Translations under genes and position numbers: made by a program
The notes under the pieces: model-generated
Databases searched by the model: none
The model's input: only the letters and a program-made list of their open reading frames with translations
What the model was told of the DNA's origin: nothing
Assembly: GCA_003427395.1 (NCBI GenBank)
Contig: BFEA01000120.1
Span: forward strand, 2,992,668-3,028,467
DNA length: 35,800 nt
Direction of reading: 5' to 3'
DNA from: Chara braunii
Lineage: Eukaryota > Streptophyta > Charophyceae > Charales > Characeae
Shown here: positions 6,154 to 17,415 of the stretch, piece after piece
Position numbering within the stretch: position 1 is the first letter of the stretch
Layout: every line of letters begins with the position of its first letter

Positions 6154-7111
6154 TCCTCGTTGGAGTTTTCAACCGCGAGTGACACCAACGCATAAGCTCT
6201 CCTTAAAATAGCATGGTCTATTTATGTGAAGTGTGTACACCGAGCGAAAAGGCCTGTTTTCGTTTCACAGAGACGGTAGACAAAAAAGCTCCTCTCGCCC
6301 CCTACCCTTGCCCTTTCTCGTTGAGCTAGCTGACTCGTTTTTGTGTCTCAGGGCATACTCACACGTGCACGCATTTTCATAAGACCATAAATTGTAGGTG
6401 ATTTTTTGGGTCACAAGGGCTAGTACGTCTTTTTTTTTTTTTTTTTTTTTTTTTACCTCTGCCAGTGTTGGGAAATTACCATGTCTTGGCCAGTACCCGA
6501 ACTTTTTGGGGGTGGGACACAGGGTCGGCAATGTCCTATAAACGATAAATCTGAATTTTATAGTGCCGCGAGTGAACAGAAAAAGGGGAAAAAAAAAATG
6601 CTTTCTCTACTGCAATGATGTCGGGCTGGGTAGTCCAGGAGGCCGTGCTCACAATCTTCCTCCACAGAATGCACCTTACAGGTAAGGCGGTCACATTCTG
6701 AATGTTACTGTTTTCTTTTTTTTCTTGGTCGTGTGTTTCTTATGAGTCCCCTGTCTGTGAATTGCTCAAGCTGTCGGTGATCTGCTCAAGCTGTGTTTTG
6801 TCAGAGGATTGTAAGGCTCATCACACTGGCACTTAGGGGAATGTATCCAACCATTTTCATGGGGGGATCCATGTGCCCGTTTTTTCCCCCCTTTTATTCT
6901 CTTTTTGGAATCTGACAACCTGGCCACCGGGGTTGAGATGCCCTCATTGAGGGAATACTCACACTACCACTTCCAAGAATGTATACAACTGCAATCTCGG
7001 CCAAAGCTTTGTTTTCTTTTTTTGTATGTCTTATTTTCTGAGGTTCAGGGCCGCAACTTTTCTTCTTCTTTTTTGTTTTTTTTCGTTCTTTCCGTGAGAG
7101 TACCAGAAAGA
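6154..7111. other. Unassigned spacer with MITE ends and T25 tract
   Basis: Contains GGGCATACTCACAC at 6351-6364 (identical to the terminus of the 311-726 MITE), related ends at 6814-6825 and 6951-6964, and T25 at 6430-6454. The 12-mer TGCTCAAGCTGT is repeated near 6764 and 6784. The latter two MITE ends share the downstream AATGTATCCAAC-type block. No gene is recognised. Confidence 0.45.
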
Positions 7112-7125
7112 AAACGGAGTGGTAC

Positions 7126-10100
7126 ACCCCCAGGCAAGACAAGTCTTACACAAAATTAAGGTTGGATTTTTTCCTCATTAGAGGCAAAGCTACTGACTTG
7201 GTAATGGAGACAGCAATGCCCTATGACTACTTATCGGACCACAGACCGGTGAGTACCACCTTTGTCCTTGACGGTTACATCTCAAGGGGCAAGGGTTACT
7301 CCAGATTGAATACTGACATCCTCAAGGACTCCGGTTTGGTGAGGTCGGTGAGCAACACCTTAACCAAGCTCAGGACGTTTTCCCACTTCTATGATTCGGA
7401 TAATGATTGGCTTGAGGCAGCCAACAGATTGACAGTTTCAGATTTTGATTTCGCGTTTCGGACCAAGGCACGAGCTCGCCGTTTGGAAGAAGAGAAATGT
7501 CTGAGTCAAATAGAGTGGGCTGACGCTAACATGGAGGTAGAACCCAGGTTTGCTGCCTTCTGGCTGACCCAACTAAATTTTTGGAAAGACAAATTGGACA
7601 ATTTGCAGATTGAGAAAGAAAGAATATGGGCAGAGCGTGCTAAGATTAAGTGGATAGACATAGGTGATAAGATGACTAAGGACAATTTTAAAAGACTCTC
7701 GGCCTGCAAAGGCTCGTCCACTATAATAGAACTGAACCACCCCTTTGATGCCTTTGAGGCTAGGGCCAGGGATACCAAGACCATCCTTGAGTACGCCCGA
7801 CTCTATTTCAAAGACATTTTGACGTCCTCTAGGCCCACGTGCCCAAAACTAGGAGACAATGCGCTTCAGGTCACCATGTGGACTGCATACAAGGCCCGTC
7901 TTCCCCCCCAAGGGAAACTTGAATTGGATCGCCCCATTACCCTAGAGGAACTTTCTCAGACAGTCAAGAGTATGAAAAAAGGTAAATGCCCGGGTAGCGA
8001 CGGACTCCCAGTGGAATACTACAGTCAATTCTGGGAAACCCTAGGACCAGTGCTAGTAAATATCTACGATAGTAGTCTATACGGTCATGATCTAGGGGAG
8101 GACATGATCTAGTGTTGTATAAGAAAGGTGACAAGAGGAATATCCGCAATTGGAGACCGATCTCCCTTCTGAACACGTCCTACAAGATTCTAGCCAAAAC
8201 CCTTGCCAATAGACTCAAACGGTACCTGTCGCTGCTGGTGGGTCAGGAGCAGGCAGGTTTCGTCCAGAACAGGAATATTCTACACAATATCATGCTCACT
8301 ATTGAAGCCCTGGAGTGCATGAAGGAGGAACAGCCTGAGGTTGTAGCCCTCCTTTTGGACTTAGAAAGGCATATGATAGAGTTAATTGGCAATTTGTACT
8401 AGATACCCTGGAAAGGGCAGGATTCAGGGGGTATTTCTTAACGTGGGTTAAAGCCCTCTACACGAAGGGGATGGGAAGGGTGATGGTCAACGGGGAGCTC
8501 TCAGCTCCTTTTATGCTTACCCGCTCGCTCCGCCAAGGGTGCCCTTTGACCCCCATGCTTTTCGTCATTCAAATGGAGGTACTCCTTTCTTTGATTAGGA
8601 GCTGCCCGGATATTCAGGGTCTCCGGTTGCCCAATGGCAGCCAATGTAAAGCGTCTGCCATAGCGGACGACCTTTTTGCTTTATCAATCAACTCCAAAGA
8701 GTCCTTGGGAGCCTTGAAATGTTGTTTAGACTTATACTCAAGGTTCTCTGAAGGCCTTATTAATTGGCCTAAGTCTGTTGCAGTTGTAAATGCTGATGCG
8801 CAATTGTCTGTGGATTGGGGACTAAAACGGTTGCCTACAGGAGAATGCGAGCGGTTCTTGGGCGTGCAGGTTAGCATGATGGACAGCAGGAAGACGGCCA
8901 GTACCTTGGTGGAGCGCAAGGTCATTTCCAAGCTTGGTACAGTGGCTAGAATCAAGGGAGTCTCGATCCTGGGTAGGGCTCTATTCCTCAACACATCGGT
9001 TTTTTCACTTATCTGGTATCTGGGCTCGATAAGAAGCCTATAAACTAAATCATATGGTAAGATCAGATCCCTGACCACTAAATATCTTTGGAAGGGTACG
9101 GATGAGGAGGGGGTGGGGTACATCGCCAAGTTAGCATGGAAGAAAGTGGTTGGGGACAAGAGAGATGGGGGGCTTGACATCAAGGATCCAGAAATGCAGG
9201 TGAATGCACTATTGGTTAGATGGGCAATCAAGATTCTCACGGAGCAATCTCTGCATCCCTGGGTGGAGTTAGCGATGGGTACTCTAATGAAACAATGGGG
9301 GCTTATTCGGAGGGAGGATGTACGGGTAGCCCTACTTATGCCTTCCATGCTCAGGGGCAGGATTAAATCTCCGATCTGGAAGGACATCCTCGAGGCATGG
9401 TATCTCACTATGCCGTCACAGATCAAAGAGCCTGAGACCAGAGAAGAGATTTTGGCGCAGCACCTAAATGAGAACGTTTTCATCAGAGATCCCTGCGGTC
9501 TCACTTGGTCCGCGGCAGATGGCCCGGGCCAGTTCGGAAGATCCTGGATCCAAAGGGGAGTCTCCAGAGTGTCAGACCTCTGGGATTCAGAGCTGGCACA
9601 ATGGAGATCCCCATCTGTTTTACGAGCCAAGTTACACCATTTGAGAAGAGTACAGAAGCGGGTTGGGGAACTCATTAGCAGTATTCCCCTGGAATGGAAG
9701 CAAATCCTGCTTCAACCTCTGCCTGCATACGAAGGACAATGGGTAGTTAGGTGTGGCATCGATAAACCCTCTGAAGTTCTCAGGGTTCACGAGATATTGG
9801 ACCAGGATCAATCACAAGCGGTGGTCACACTGTACACTATAGAAAACGAGTATGGTTCCTCTAATGTCCTACGAGAAACAGAGAAGACTGTTCTTGAGCT
9901 GGGTCAGGTCAAAACCATAGTTGTTTGTTCGAAATCAGCAAGCAAGGATAATAATACTTTCTTCTGTCCCATGGGTACTCAGGCAGTGGACACACTGCAA
10001 GCTCTACCGCTTCACTGGGGATCGTCCATGCAAGAACCTTTCAAACAGGTCGGACTCCTGGATTACAGGCCCACAGTGGGATATAGGATGCAGGCCAAGT

Positions 10101-10798
10101 CATGGTCTCTCCCTCTTGGGGTCTGTAACCGTTGGTGGATGGAATCCAGAGAGAGATCCTCCCTGATCCGGAGCATTAACTCCGCTAAACTTAGAAAAAT
10201 GTGGCATAATCTGAAACAGATTCCATCCACCAAGCTGAGAAGCATGACTTGGCTGCAGTCTCACAGAATTGTCCCCATAACTAAATGGCTAGCGGATAAT
10301 AGACTACCGGTTGATAGCACCTGATGGAGATGTCGGAAAGAGGAAGAAACAGCAACGCACCTATGGTGGGGCTGCGTTGAGTCCAAGAGGATCTGGGCGT
10401 GATGGGCAAAATTATGGCAGAAGAACGTTGAGCCCCTGGTGCAGTGGGAGGAAGGTTTTGTGGTGGAAGGCATTTTGCATAATGCGGAAGCAGTCGGCAA
10501 GGGCTGGGGGTATGTGGCTCAGGCCTGCAGAGCGGCCATCATGCAGGTCATCTGGAGAATCAGGAATGATAGAGTCTTCCGATCCAAGTTTCATTCAGAC
10601 CTCAGCACCATGAACATGGTTCTGGAGGGAATACGTTCCCTGATTTGGGCAGATTGGAGAAGAGTCAGGTTTGCTCTGAACAAAAGAACAGCTACAGACC
10701 GCTTCTTCAGATCATGTGGGCAAAGAGTCAGGATGATCAAGACCAAGGCTGCAGGCATCATCATTGAGCCCTGGTTGATGGGGCCCAGGCCTCCATGA
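7126..10798 (+). pseudogene. LINE-A ORF2 remnant: endonuclease end, reverse transcriptase, zinc knuckle
   Basis: The reading starts at 7126 with the last part of an AP endonuclease: RLDFFL near 7160-7177 and the catalytic SDHRPV at 7234-7251. RT follows, with GKCPGSDGLP near 7980-8009, RNWRPISLL, LLVGQEQAGFV, SLRQGCPLTPMLF and the catalytic ADD at 8663-8671. The C-terminus has a CX2C...HX4C-like knuckle near 10330-10374. Breaks seen: a stop at 8110-8112 with change of frame, a frameshift near 8365 inside the FEKAYD-type motif, and in-frame stops at 9041-9043, 10322-10324 (at the position of a knuckle Cys) and 10400-10402. It is therefore non-functional. The two active-site Asp of RT are retained. 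Proteins of this type nick target DNA and copy their own RNA at the nick. Confidence 0.85.
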
Positions 10799-11206
10799 AC
10801 TTGGATTATTACACAACACTCTAGCTCAGTTCTCACCTTCAGTCGTTGACCAGTGCATGTTCACTTCATTAAAATTAGAACTTTTAGAAGGTCACATTCT
10901 TGCAGGATCCACAGTTGTCATTTAGGACATCTCAGCTGAACTAGACAGGACTCATTGACCAATAGATCAGGACAGTTCTGGCGCCCTTGGGGTGAAGAGG
11001 TCAGTTGGGTTTGGTTTGGTGTTCAGGAACCTCAATGAGTGCTACTTTTTCAACTACAGGGACGTTGAACCCGGTTTCCAACAGGTGATGCTCCCCACCA
11101 ATAGAATGGAGACATCGAACTGTGCAGACCCCAATCAGGCAGACTACTTATGGTTCTACCTGATATTCGCCTGTCTTTGATGATTGAAAGGGAAAAAAAA
11201 ACAAAC
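10799..11206 (+). other. LINE-A 3' UTR with conserved tail motif
   Basis: Non-coding. At 11059-11110 it holds GGGACGTTGAACCCGG, then GCTCCCCACCAATAGAATGG, a motif also present at 24339-24395, 35207-35266 and 35741-35800 and, in part, on the minus strand at 3579-3599 and 22782-22803. An A-rich end (11189-11206) precedes the target duplication. Such a conserved 3' end is probably what the LINE RT recognises (inference). Confidence 0.65.
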
Positions 11207-11220
11207 AAACGGAGTGGTAC

Positions 11221-12054
11221 CCAGGGTCGGCAAGAACAGGCTCGGAGGTACTGGTGGTTTAAGAAAAAGGAAGATTTCATTATATGCTGGGAAACGGACC
11301 CATCGTCCCTCACATCATTAGCCCTGGCCTGAGGGGATGAGCGAGGCTCTCCGACCAGGCTTAACCCCAACCGCAGCAGAAAAATTGATATTGGTCGGCT
11401 TTGTGCTCTTCTTATCATCAACTCATCCCTCTTATGAGATCGTTACAGCGGATACACTTCTTCCTTCTTCAATCCATCAACTAACAATTGACTAACCATG
11501 AATGATGCAAAACTTTGTACTGCTATAAAGTACAACTATGTACTACTTTCTATAGCAATCAATGTATAACTACAACTATAAACAATTTGTAAACAATCTA
11601 CGAAGAACTGGAAAGAACAACAAACGACTATCTACTTCTATCTATACGGGCTATCCACCACCACCTACACCTGTCAATAACTATCTATACGGGCTATCCA
11701 CCACCATCCACACCCATGACTGTTTTTATGACTGTTTCCATGCCTGTTTTTACAATGTTGTACTAATGTCACATAGTAGCATTCGCAATTGTCTACAACC
11801 TTGTACATGTATGATATATCCACAGCAAAAAGTCATAAGAAAAAGGCAGTGAATCTCAGGTCTAGCCATTTCCCTTCATCATGGGCTATTAACAACAAGC
11901 CCGAAAAAGCCCCCCAGCGAGTAACAAACAGTTTGAGTGATTTAGCAGAGTATCCTTTCTTTTGAACTTTGTATTGAATTTCCTATTTTGCGTTTTCACG
12001 CAAATGGGCATGTAAATGTCAGCGGCTTGGAACCCGCATTTTGTGGGAGCCTTT
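11221..12054. other. Unassigned AT-rich sequence with repeat fragments
   Basis: 11223-11262 is a copy of the repeat at 211-250. A degenerate minus-strand LINE-tail motif (GCTGGGAAACGGACCCATCG) is near 11286-11305. CTATCTATACGGGCTATCCA occurs twice with a 43-bp offset (about 11638 and 11681). No gene is recognised. The first LTR begins at about 12055. Confidence 0.45.
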
Positions 12055-12398
12055 TGCAGCGGGCCTTCATCTGCTCTGGCCTACAGCCAGGGCCTATTTG
12101 GCTATTTGCCAGTTCGGCCTGTGGGACCAGGCCGTGGCCTAACCCCACAGGCCGTGTGATGTTCCATTCTTGCCCGGTACCACTGTCGGTACCAGGCCAG
12201 TCCAGTCAGTCAGTCCGCTGAGGGTGTCTCCCAGCTGTAGTCTATTTTTGATTCGTTCTTCATTTGCACAGATTGGAGTACGTGCGTGTTGAGTCTACGT
12301 TGGAGCTGCGCTATCCCTTCCAGCTCTATCTCCATCTCCCCCATCCTCATCCTTTCGTCTTGATCTTGACGGACCGCCATCCCGGCGGGTCCGTCACA
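12055..12398 (+). repeat. 5' LTR
   Basis: Starts TGCAGCGGGCC and ends TCCGTCACA, giving the TG...CA ends usual for LTRs. It aligns over its full length to 21950-22293 at a constant offset of 9895 with about 24 substitutions. The left edge is where the two copies stop matching. Immediately inside is the primer binding site. Confidence 0.8.
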
Positions 12399-12399
12399 C

Positions 12400-12411
12400 T
12401 GGTATCAGAGC
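12400..12411 (+). promoter_or_regulatory. Primer binding site for initiator-Met tRNA
   Basis: TGGTATCAGAGC is complementary to the 3' end of initiator methionine tRNA, the usual primer for many plant LTR retrotransposons. It begins two bases after the LTR, the standard spacing. Confidence 0.85.
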
Positions 12412-13301
12412 AGGCTTTCCTCCCTGATCCTCTCCCCCACCCACCCTACCTATCAGTTGCCACGCGGCTTGAGCAAAAAAAAAAACAAAAAAAAAAAACC
12501 AAAAACAAAAACAAAAACGCTCGCCACTTTTCTTTGGTAATGACACCGGTTCACTCTTCCGATCGTAACTTCTGAACCGGTGGTCCAAATTTATTGATCT
12601 TTAGCTTGTTGGAAAGCTCTCGACGATCCGCTTCTAACAAGCTATAGATCGCCTAATTCTGTGTGGTGTTTGAGGAGCTACAATCTTTCAAATATCGCAA
12701 TTTTTTAAAAAAGCTCCAAAATAACCACCCACGCTCGTTTTTCAACGAGCGCTATTACTCTAGGCGGTGGCTGATGCTGCGCCTTATCTCGTTGGAAGCG
12801 GTTGTCAAAAAGCTTTCCAACAAGACCTCTTTTGCCAAATTTCACCCTGCGGGTGAAAAGTTATTGGCAAAAGCGTTTTTGCCCTCTACATCTCCTCTCC
12901 TGACCCGTGACCATCTCCAAAAGTGCCACGTGGCAGTTTGCTGAGTTTTTTTCTTGAAGACCCCACTGGCTAGGGGGCTGCACTACAGTGGAACTGGGTG
13001 GCTGATCAAGATCTCAGCCAACCCCAGATAATGTGCAGCAGCAGTTCATCACCACCTTGAAGACCCCTTCTCCCAAGGGGTGTATGAAGGCCAAGATCTT
13101 GTGGATCTCGGTGAAGTTGTATGCTCTTGGTTACCCAAGAGTTGGGTATCACCTCTCTCATCCCTAATCCACTCTCCCAGTCCCTTTTCCCTCTCTTCCC
13201 TTCATGATCTGACCTTCTTTTTCTCTCACCACCACTCATCCATCACCTTTTCTCACTCCTCTCTCCACTTTTCTCATTTCTCTCCTCTTTTCCCCACTAA
13301 T

Positions 13302-13739
13302 NNNNNNNNNNNNNNNNNNNNNNNNNNNNNNNNNNNNNNNNNNNNNNNNNNNNNNNNNNNNNNNNNNNNNNNNNNNNNNNNNNNNNNNNNNNNNNNNNNN
13401 NNNNNNNNNNNNNNNNNNNNNNNNNNNNNNNNNNNNNNNNNNNNNNNNNNNNNNNNNNNNNNNNNNNNNNNNNNNNNNNNNNNNNNNNNNNNNNNNNNNN
13501 NNNNNNNNNNNNNNNNNNNNNNNNNNNNNNNNNNNNNNNNNNNNNNNNNNNNNNNNNNNNNNNNNNNNNNNNNNNNNNNNNNNNNNNNNNNNNNNNNNNN
13601 NNNNNNNNNNNNNNNNNNNNNNNNNNNNNNNNNNNNNNNNNNNNNNNNNNNNNNNNNNNNNNNNNNNNNNNNNNNNNNNNNNNNNNNNNNNNNNNNNNNN
13701 NNNNNNNNNNNNNNNNNNNNNNNNNNNNNNNNNNNNNNN
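13302..13739. other. Assembly gap (438 N)
   Basis: An uninterrupted run of N bases. Flanks are CT-rich on the left and AT-rich on the right, so low-complexity sequence probably caused the gap. Nothing can be said about its content, and apparent open frames across it are artefacts. Confidence 0.99.
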
Positions 13740-14333
13740 ATTTAAATTTTCTCCGTTCCTCAAAAAATTCGAATTATTTTTTTCCCTACTTCTTTTCTCA
13801 TCTTTCTGATTTATTTTATTTTATTTTTATTTATTTTTAAAATTCGAATTTTTTGGCGGCATCCTAAAATATGATTAGGACTTAGTCATTCTTGCTTTCA
13901 ATACACATTTTGACCCCGTGGGGATAACGAAGTGCTGCCGAAATTTTTGAAAAATCCAAAACTTGGTTAGTTTCTCTTGACTCTCCTCCACCTCCTTATT
14001 TATTTATCTATTTATTTTTTTATTTACTTATTTTTCTGAAAATTTTAATTTGCGGCATTGTAAAAATTAGTGTGCTTCTCTTAGTCTCTCCTTTCTCTTT
14101 GCACATTTTGACCNCGTTGGGGTAAGAAAATGTTGTCGAAATTTTCAAAAAAATAAATAAATCCTCTTCCCTCGCTCTTTACATTTTTATTTCTTTATTT
14201 ATTTTTATTTTTTATTTTATTTTATTTTTATCTCGAAATTTTATTGTTTATTCTATTTTCTTTCCCCCTCCCCTCCATATTATCTTTCTTCTTGATTTGG
14301 TCGCCACTACCCTCCCCTAACCACCTAAACTCC

Positions 14334-14370
14334 GGTTAGGGTTTTCTTAGGGTTTTCTAGGGTTTAGGGT
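14334..14370 (+). repeat. Degenerate TTTAGGG-type telomeric stretch
   Basis: Four or so units: GGTTAGGG, TTTTCTTAGGG, TTTTCTAGGG, TTTAGGG. This is a plant-type telomeric repeat in imperfect form, inside the leader of the LTR element. In plants the same kind of sequence also occurs in promoters and 5' leaders as a short telo-box. It is too short and internal to be a chromosome end. Confidence 0.6.
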
Positions 14371-14688
14371 TCTCCTAACTCTCGCCCCCCTTCCTACTTT
14401 CCCGCCTCCTCCCGTCGGCCACCCTGGACCTGGACGGCTCCTCCCCCCTCGAGCGGTTCGGCGCCTTCGTCTCACGCGCGACCCGCAAAATCNGAGNNGA
14501 GCCGACTCACACANACTCACTCCGCTCCCGCGGTCCCCTTCCTCTTACCGGTGGGCCCCTTTCCCCACACACTCCTCTGAGGACTACCTCCAATCCCCTT
14601 CCGGCCATGGAAGGAGATCGTCGCGGCGCAGTCCTCACCCCAGGTCAGCGCGCCGTCAGCAACTCATGATCAGGCCCATGCGGACACG

Positions 14689-16659
14689 ATGGACCTTCAT
14701 GCCGTCCTTATAGCAATCCAGGCACAACTTTGTACGCTTGGACCGTTGCAAGCGCAAATCAATGCGCTAGCCCTCGACGTCAACCGCCTCAAGGGCTCCC
14801 CTCATCGCTCTCTCCACCGCTCTCACACCCCTTCCCCTACCAGCTCCGATTCCGGCTCCGCAGGACTCCCGAGACGGAGTTACCATGGTTCCCCCTCCTC
14901 TGCAGGCCAGGCCCAGCACTCCCTCTCAGCGGTGGCGAGTGCTGCTGCCGCTCAGACCACCCCGTCCGTTGAGGCAATTCTTTCGGCCACGCCCGCTCCT
15001 ACCATCTCTACTACCGCCGTAGGTGCTGCGGTCCAGGTACAGCGATCTGGCCGCGCAGTTTCATCGACCTACCCCGGTGTTGCTTCCCAGCTTCCCGCAC
15101 CGGTCGCGGCAATACGGCTCCGCCCTCTTCTTCCTGCCTTCGTCTCCCCACCCCCATAGCAGGCTACCGCCCAGACTGGGATTCCTCATCCTACTGGGCG
15201 ACCCGCTCCGCCCCCTCCACCTCCGACCCCGTGCACCCAGCGAGTGGCCACTTTACAGGCCACCATTGCGCAAGCTCAAACAGAGATTCTCGCTCTGAGA
15301 CAGCCTCACCCATCACAGGCTTCCCACCCTTCTTCCTCTACCACCCCTTCGGTCCCCATGATGCCGGCTCGTTTCCCTCGACCTGCTCCTCAGCCTCTTC
15401 CCTCCTACCTGGGTATTCCGGTGCCCGCGGCCGTTGCCTCCTCGTCTGCTGGTCCATCCGCTAGCGGCCACGGCCCACAGCCTTCCCCCACCTCTGCCCC
15501 TGCAGCAGCCTCGACTTACGCTACCGCAGTGCACTCGCCTCGATCTCTCTCCCCCCTCCATCAGCACAGTGGACATCCTCCTGTGCGCACCACGGACATT
15601 CCCGAGTATGATGGCACATCCCGTGTCTCTCGCTGGTTGCAGATAGCAACACGCACGCTCTCTATGACGACCACCCGTCAGGAGTTGTGGTGCGATGTGC
15701 TCGCAACCAAATTGCGAGGTAGCCCTTCCACTGCGTGGGAGGATCATTATACCCAGCGCCTCCGCGTGGGTGAGGTCCCCACTTTGGCCGACTTCGCGGC
15801 CTTCCTTCAGGACCGTTTCGGCGCTCGTCATGACGCCACCGACGCCTTAGACCGCGTCACCCAGACCACATGGTCCGGGTCCTCTGTACCGGCCGACCTG
15901 GAGCGTCACATCCGGGTGTTTCAGGAAGCTCGCCTTGTTTGTGACGAGACGTTCCTACCGGAGGTCACACTCACCGACCGGTTCCTTGTCAGCCTGCCGA
16001 CTGACTACCGCCTAGAGCTATGGAGGCGATCATTCTCTTCCGCGGAGCAGGCATACGAGGCTGCGCGTCAGTACCAGAGGATGTGCAGTCGCTTCTCCGT
16101 CGCCCCATCCTCTTCGCGGCCAGCCGCCACCTCCCAGTCTCGGGGTACCACCCGAGGCCGCTCCTTGTTTGTCGGTCGTTTTCGTCGCCCGGCTCGACCT
16201 GGAGCGCCATTCGCTCGGCACTACAGTTCTCTCGAGTATGGAGAGGACGCCTCAGCCGAGCTCGATCCTACCATTGGGGACGCCCCCGAGGACATCGAGC
16301 TTCGGGACGTCATCCAGTACCACTTGGATGACGACCCTGTCCCAATGGTCGAGCGCCTGCAGATGGCCATGTCTGCCATGGGTCGTGCACGCAGTCGGGT
16401 TGCACAGGCTGGCGCCGCCACACCCACAGTTCCTCAGATAGACGTCCCGCAGGGTTTTGTCCCTCCTCGCGGAGCTCTATCCCCCGAGCAGCGTGCCGCC
16501 CTCGAGGCGCGACGAGGCTGCCTTCGTTGCCGCCAGGATGGACACACCTCCTCACGGTGTCCATACCACACTGCCCTCGATCGGTACTACGGTGACATTT
16601 CTCGTCAGCGCCGATCTCAGTTCCCCCCCGGCCCCGCCCGGCCAGCCCCACCCAGCTAG
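14689..16659 (+). pseudogene. gag: gag of the LTR retrotransposon (capsid and CCHC nucleocapsid)
   Basis: A single frame interrupted by one in-frame TAG (15157-15159); the second open part is 471 codons from 15244. The N-terminal part is a Pro/Ser/Ala-rich region with a short predicted coiled coil. The middle (about residues 110-280 of the second part) holds a retrotransposon gag domain with the TRTLSMTTTRQELW and PSTAWEDHY blocks typical of Ty3/gypsy capsid. A zinc knuckle CLRCRQDGHTSSRC (CX2CX4HX4C) is encoded at 16519-16560, for binding the element RNA. The start at 14689 is the first ATG of the frame after the leader; an upstream ATG near 14607 (GGCCATGG) is an alternative. Apart from the TAG, gag is well preserved. 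Confidence 0.85.
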
Positions 16660-17375
16660 CCACGGTGCAGTGTACCCCTCAGGCCTCGCACGTAGCCGGC
16701 TTCCCGACCACCGAGTCGCGGTTTGCCCCTTTGGCTACCCCACCAGAGGACCCTCAGGATACGTCAGACGCAGTTCTCTCTGCCCCGACGTCTGTCGAGG
16801 TACTGTCTGCCTCCCCGCAGACCGCCACATCTAGCGCTTCTCCCCCGAGACTTCCGACGCATCGCGCCATTCGCACAGCTCGTTGTAGCACTCAGCTGGC
16901 GACTCGCGATGACGTTGTGTCATCTCTCCTGGACATGAGCATTCTGCAGGCTCGTCAGGAGCGACTCACGAGGCACGTCAACGTCCTGCGTCGTCTTCTC
17001 GCTCTGCTCTCTGATCCTGATCACACCCCACCCATTATCCCTATTCGCCTAGGGACATCTACAAGGGTGTATCGCGCTTTATGGGACTCCGGCTTGCAGG
17101 GAGATTTCGTTCACCCTCGAGTGGTTGAGGAAGCTCGCCTAGCTACCTCTGGGTCTCCCTCTCCTATCTCCGTTACCCTCGGAGATAACAAGATGCAGCG
17201 CTTCTTCGATCAGACGGTCCCCGACCTGCACTTCTCCCTCACCCTCCAGCCATCGGATAGTACCCAGACGCCTAGGCGCTATCATTCCTCCGCATACTTC
17301 GACGTGCTGGAGACTACTTCTCAAAACGAAGTGCGGCCAGACCCTTCGAGTCCCCTTCATTGGAACCACGGGTGA
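16660..17375 (+). pseudogene. pol: pol, aspartic protease region
   Basis: This frame differs from gag: gag ends at 16659 and the downstream frame is open through it, so expression would need a frameshift or the difference is decay. The protease active-site triplet DSG is encoded at 17085-17093, within ALWDSGLQGDFV, with the downstream PSPISVTLGDN strand typical of Ty3/gypsy proteases. The frame ends at 17373-17375 just before the RT part in another frame, so there is at least one further frameshift at about 17290-17375. Role: cuts the Gag-Pol polyprotein in the particle. Confidence 0.75.
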
Positions 17376-17415
17376 CACCCTCCCAGACCTACCTCCCCAG
17401 GACCCTCGTCCCTCT

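Larger units (their letters stand above)
7112..11220 (+). mobile_element. LINE-A: 5'-truncated L1-like non-LTR retrotransposon with 14-bp target duplication
   Basis: AAACGGAGTGGTAC occurs at 7112-7125 and exactly again at 11207-11220, bracketing the element body (7126-11206). The body starts inside the endonuclease domain of ORF2, as expected for incomplete target-primed reverse transcription. It ends in a 3' UTR with the conserved LINE-tail motif (11059-11110) and an A-rich tail (11189-11206). The sequence right after the second duplication (CCAGGGTCGG...) continues a dispersed repeat, so the LINE landed in older repeat DNA. Confidence 0.85.
12412..14688 (+). other. Long leader of the LTR element
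   Basis: Non-coding. It contains CT-rich stretches, the N gap, AT-rich TTTAT-type tracts and a diverged internal duplication: ACATTTTGACC-x-CGTGGGG...GAAATTTT at about 13903-13952 recurs at about 14103-14152. A TTAGGG-rich stretch lies at 14334-14370. Isolated N bases occur near 14103, 14493-14498 and 14514. No functional ORF was recognised before the gag start. Confidence 0.6.

Noticed and set aside
8614-9675. 353-codon open frame on the minus strand
   Set aside because: It lies antisense to the LINE-A RT/C-terminal region, has no recognisable domain and mirrors the plus-strand coding pattern.
11953-11976. Possible upstream extension of the 5' LTR (CTTTCTTTTGA similar to 21812-21823)
   Set aside because: The offset differs from the LTR alignment and the similarity is a short T-rich run; the LTR match stops at 12055/21950.
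13080-13763. Open frames on both strands across the N gap
   Set aside because: Most of their length is N; they are artefacts of the gap.
14334-14370. Chromosome end or healed telomere
   Set aside because: Too short, degenerate, and inside the leader of an LTR element.
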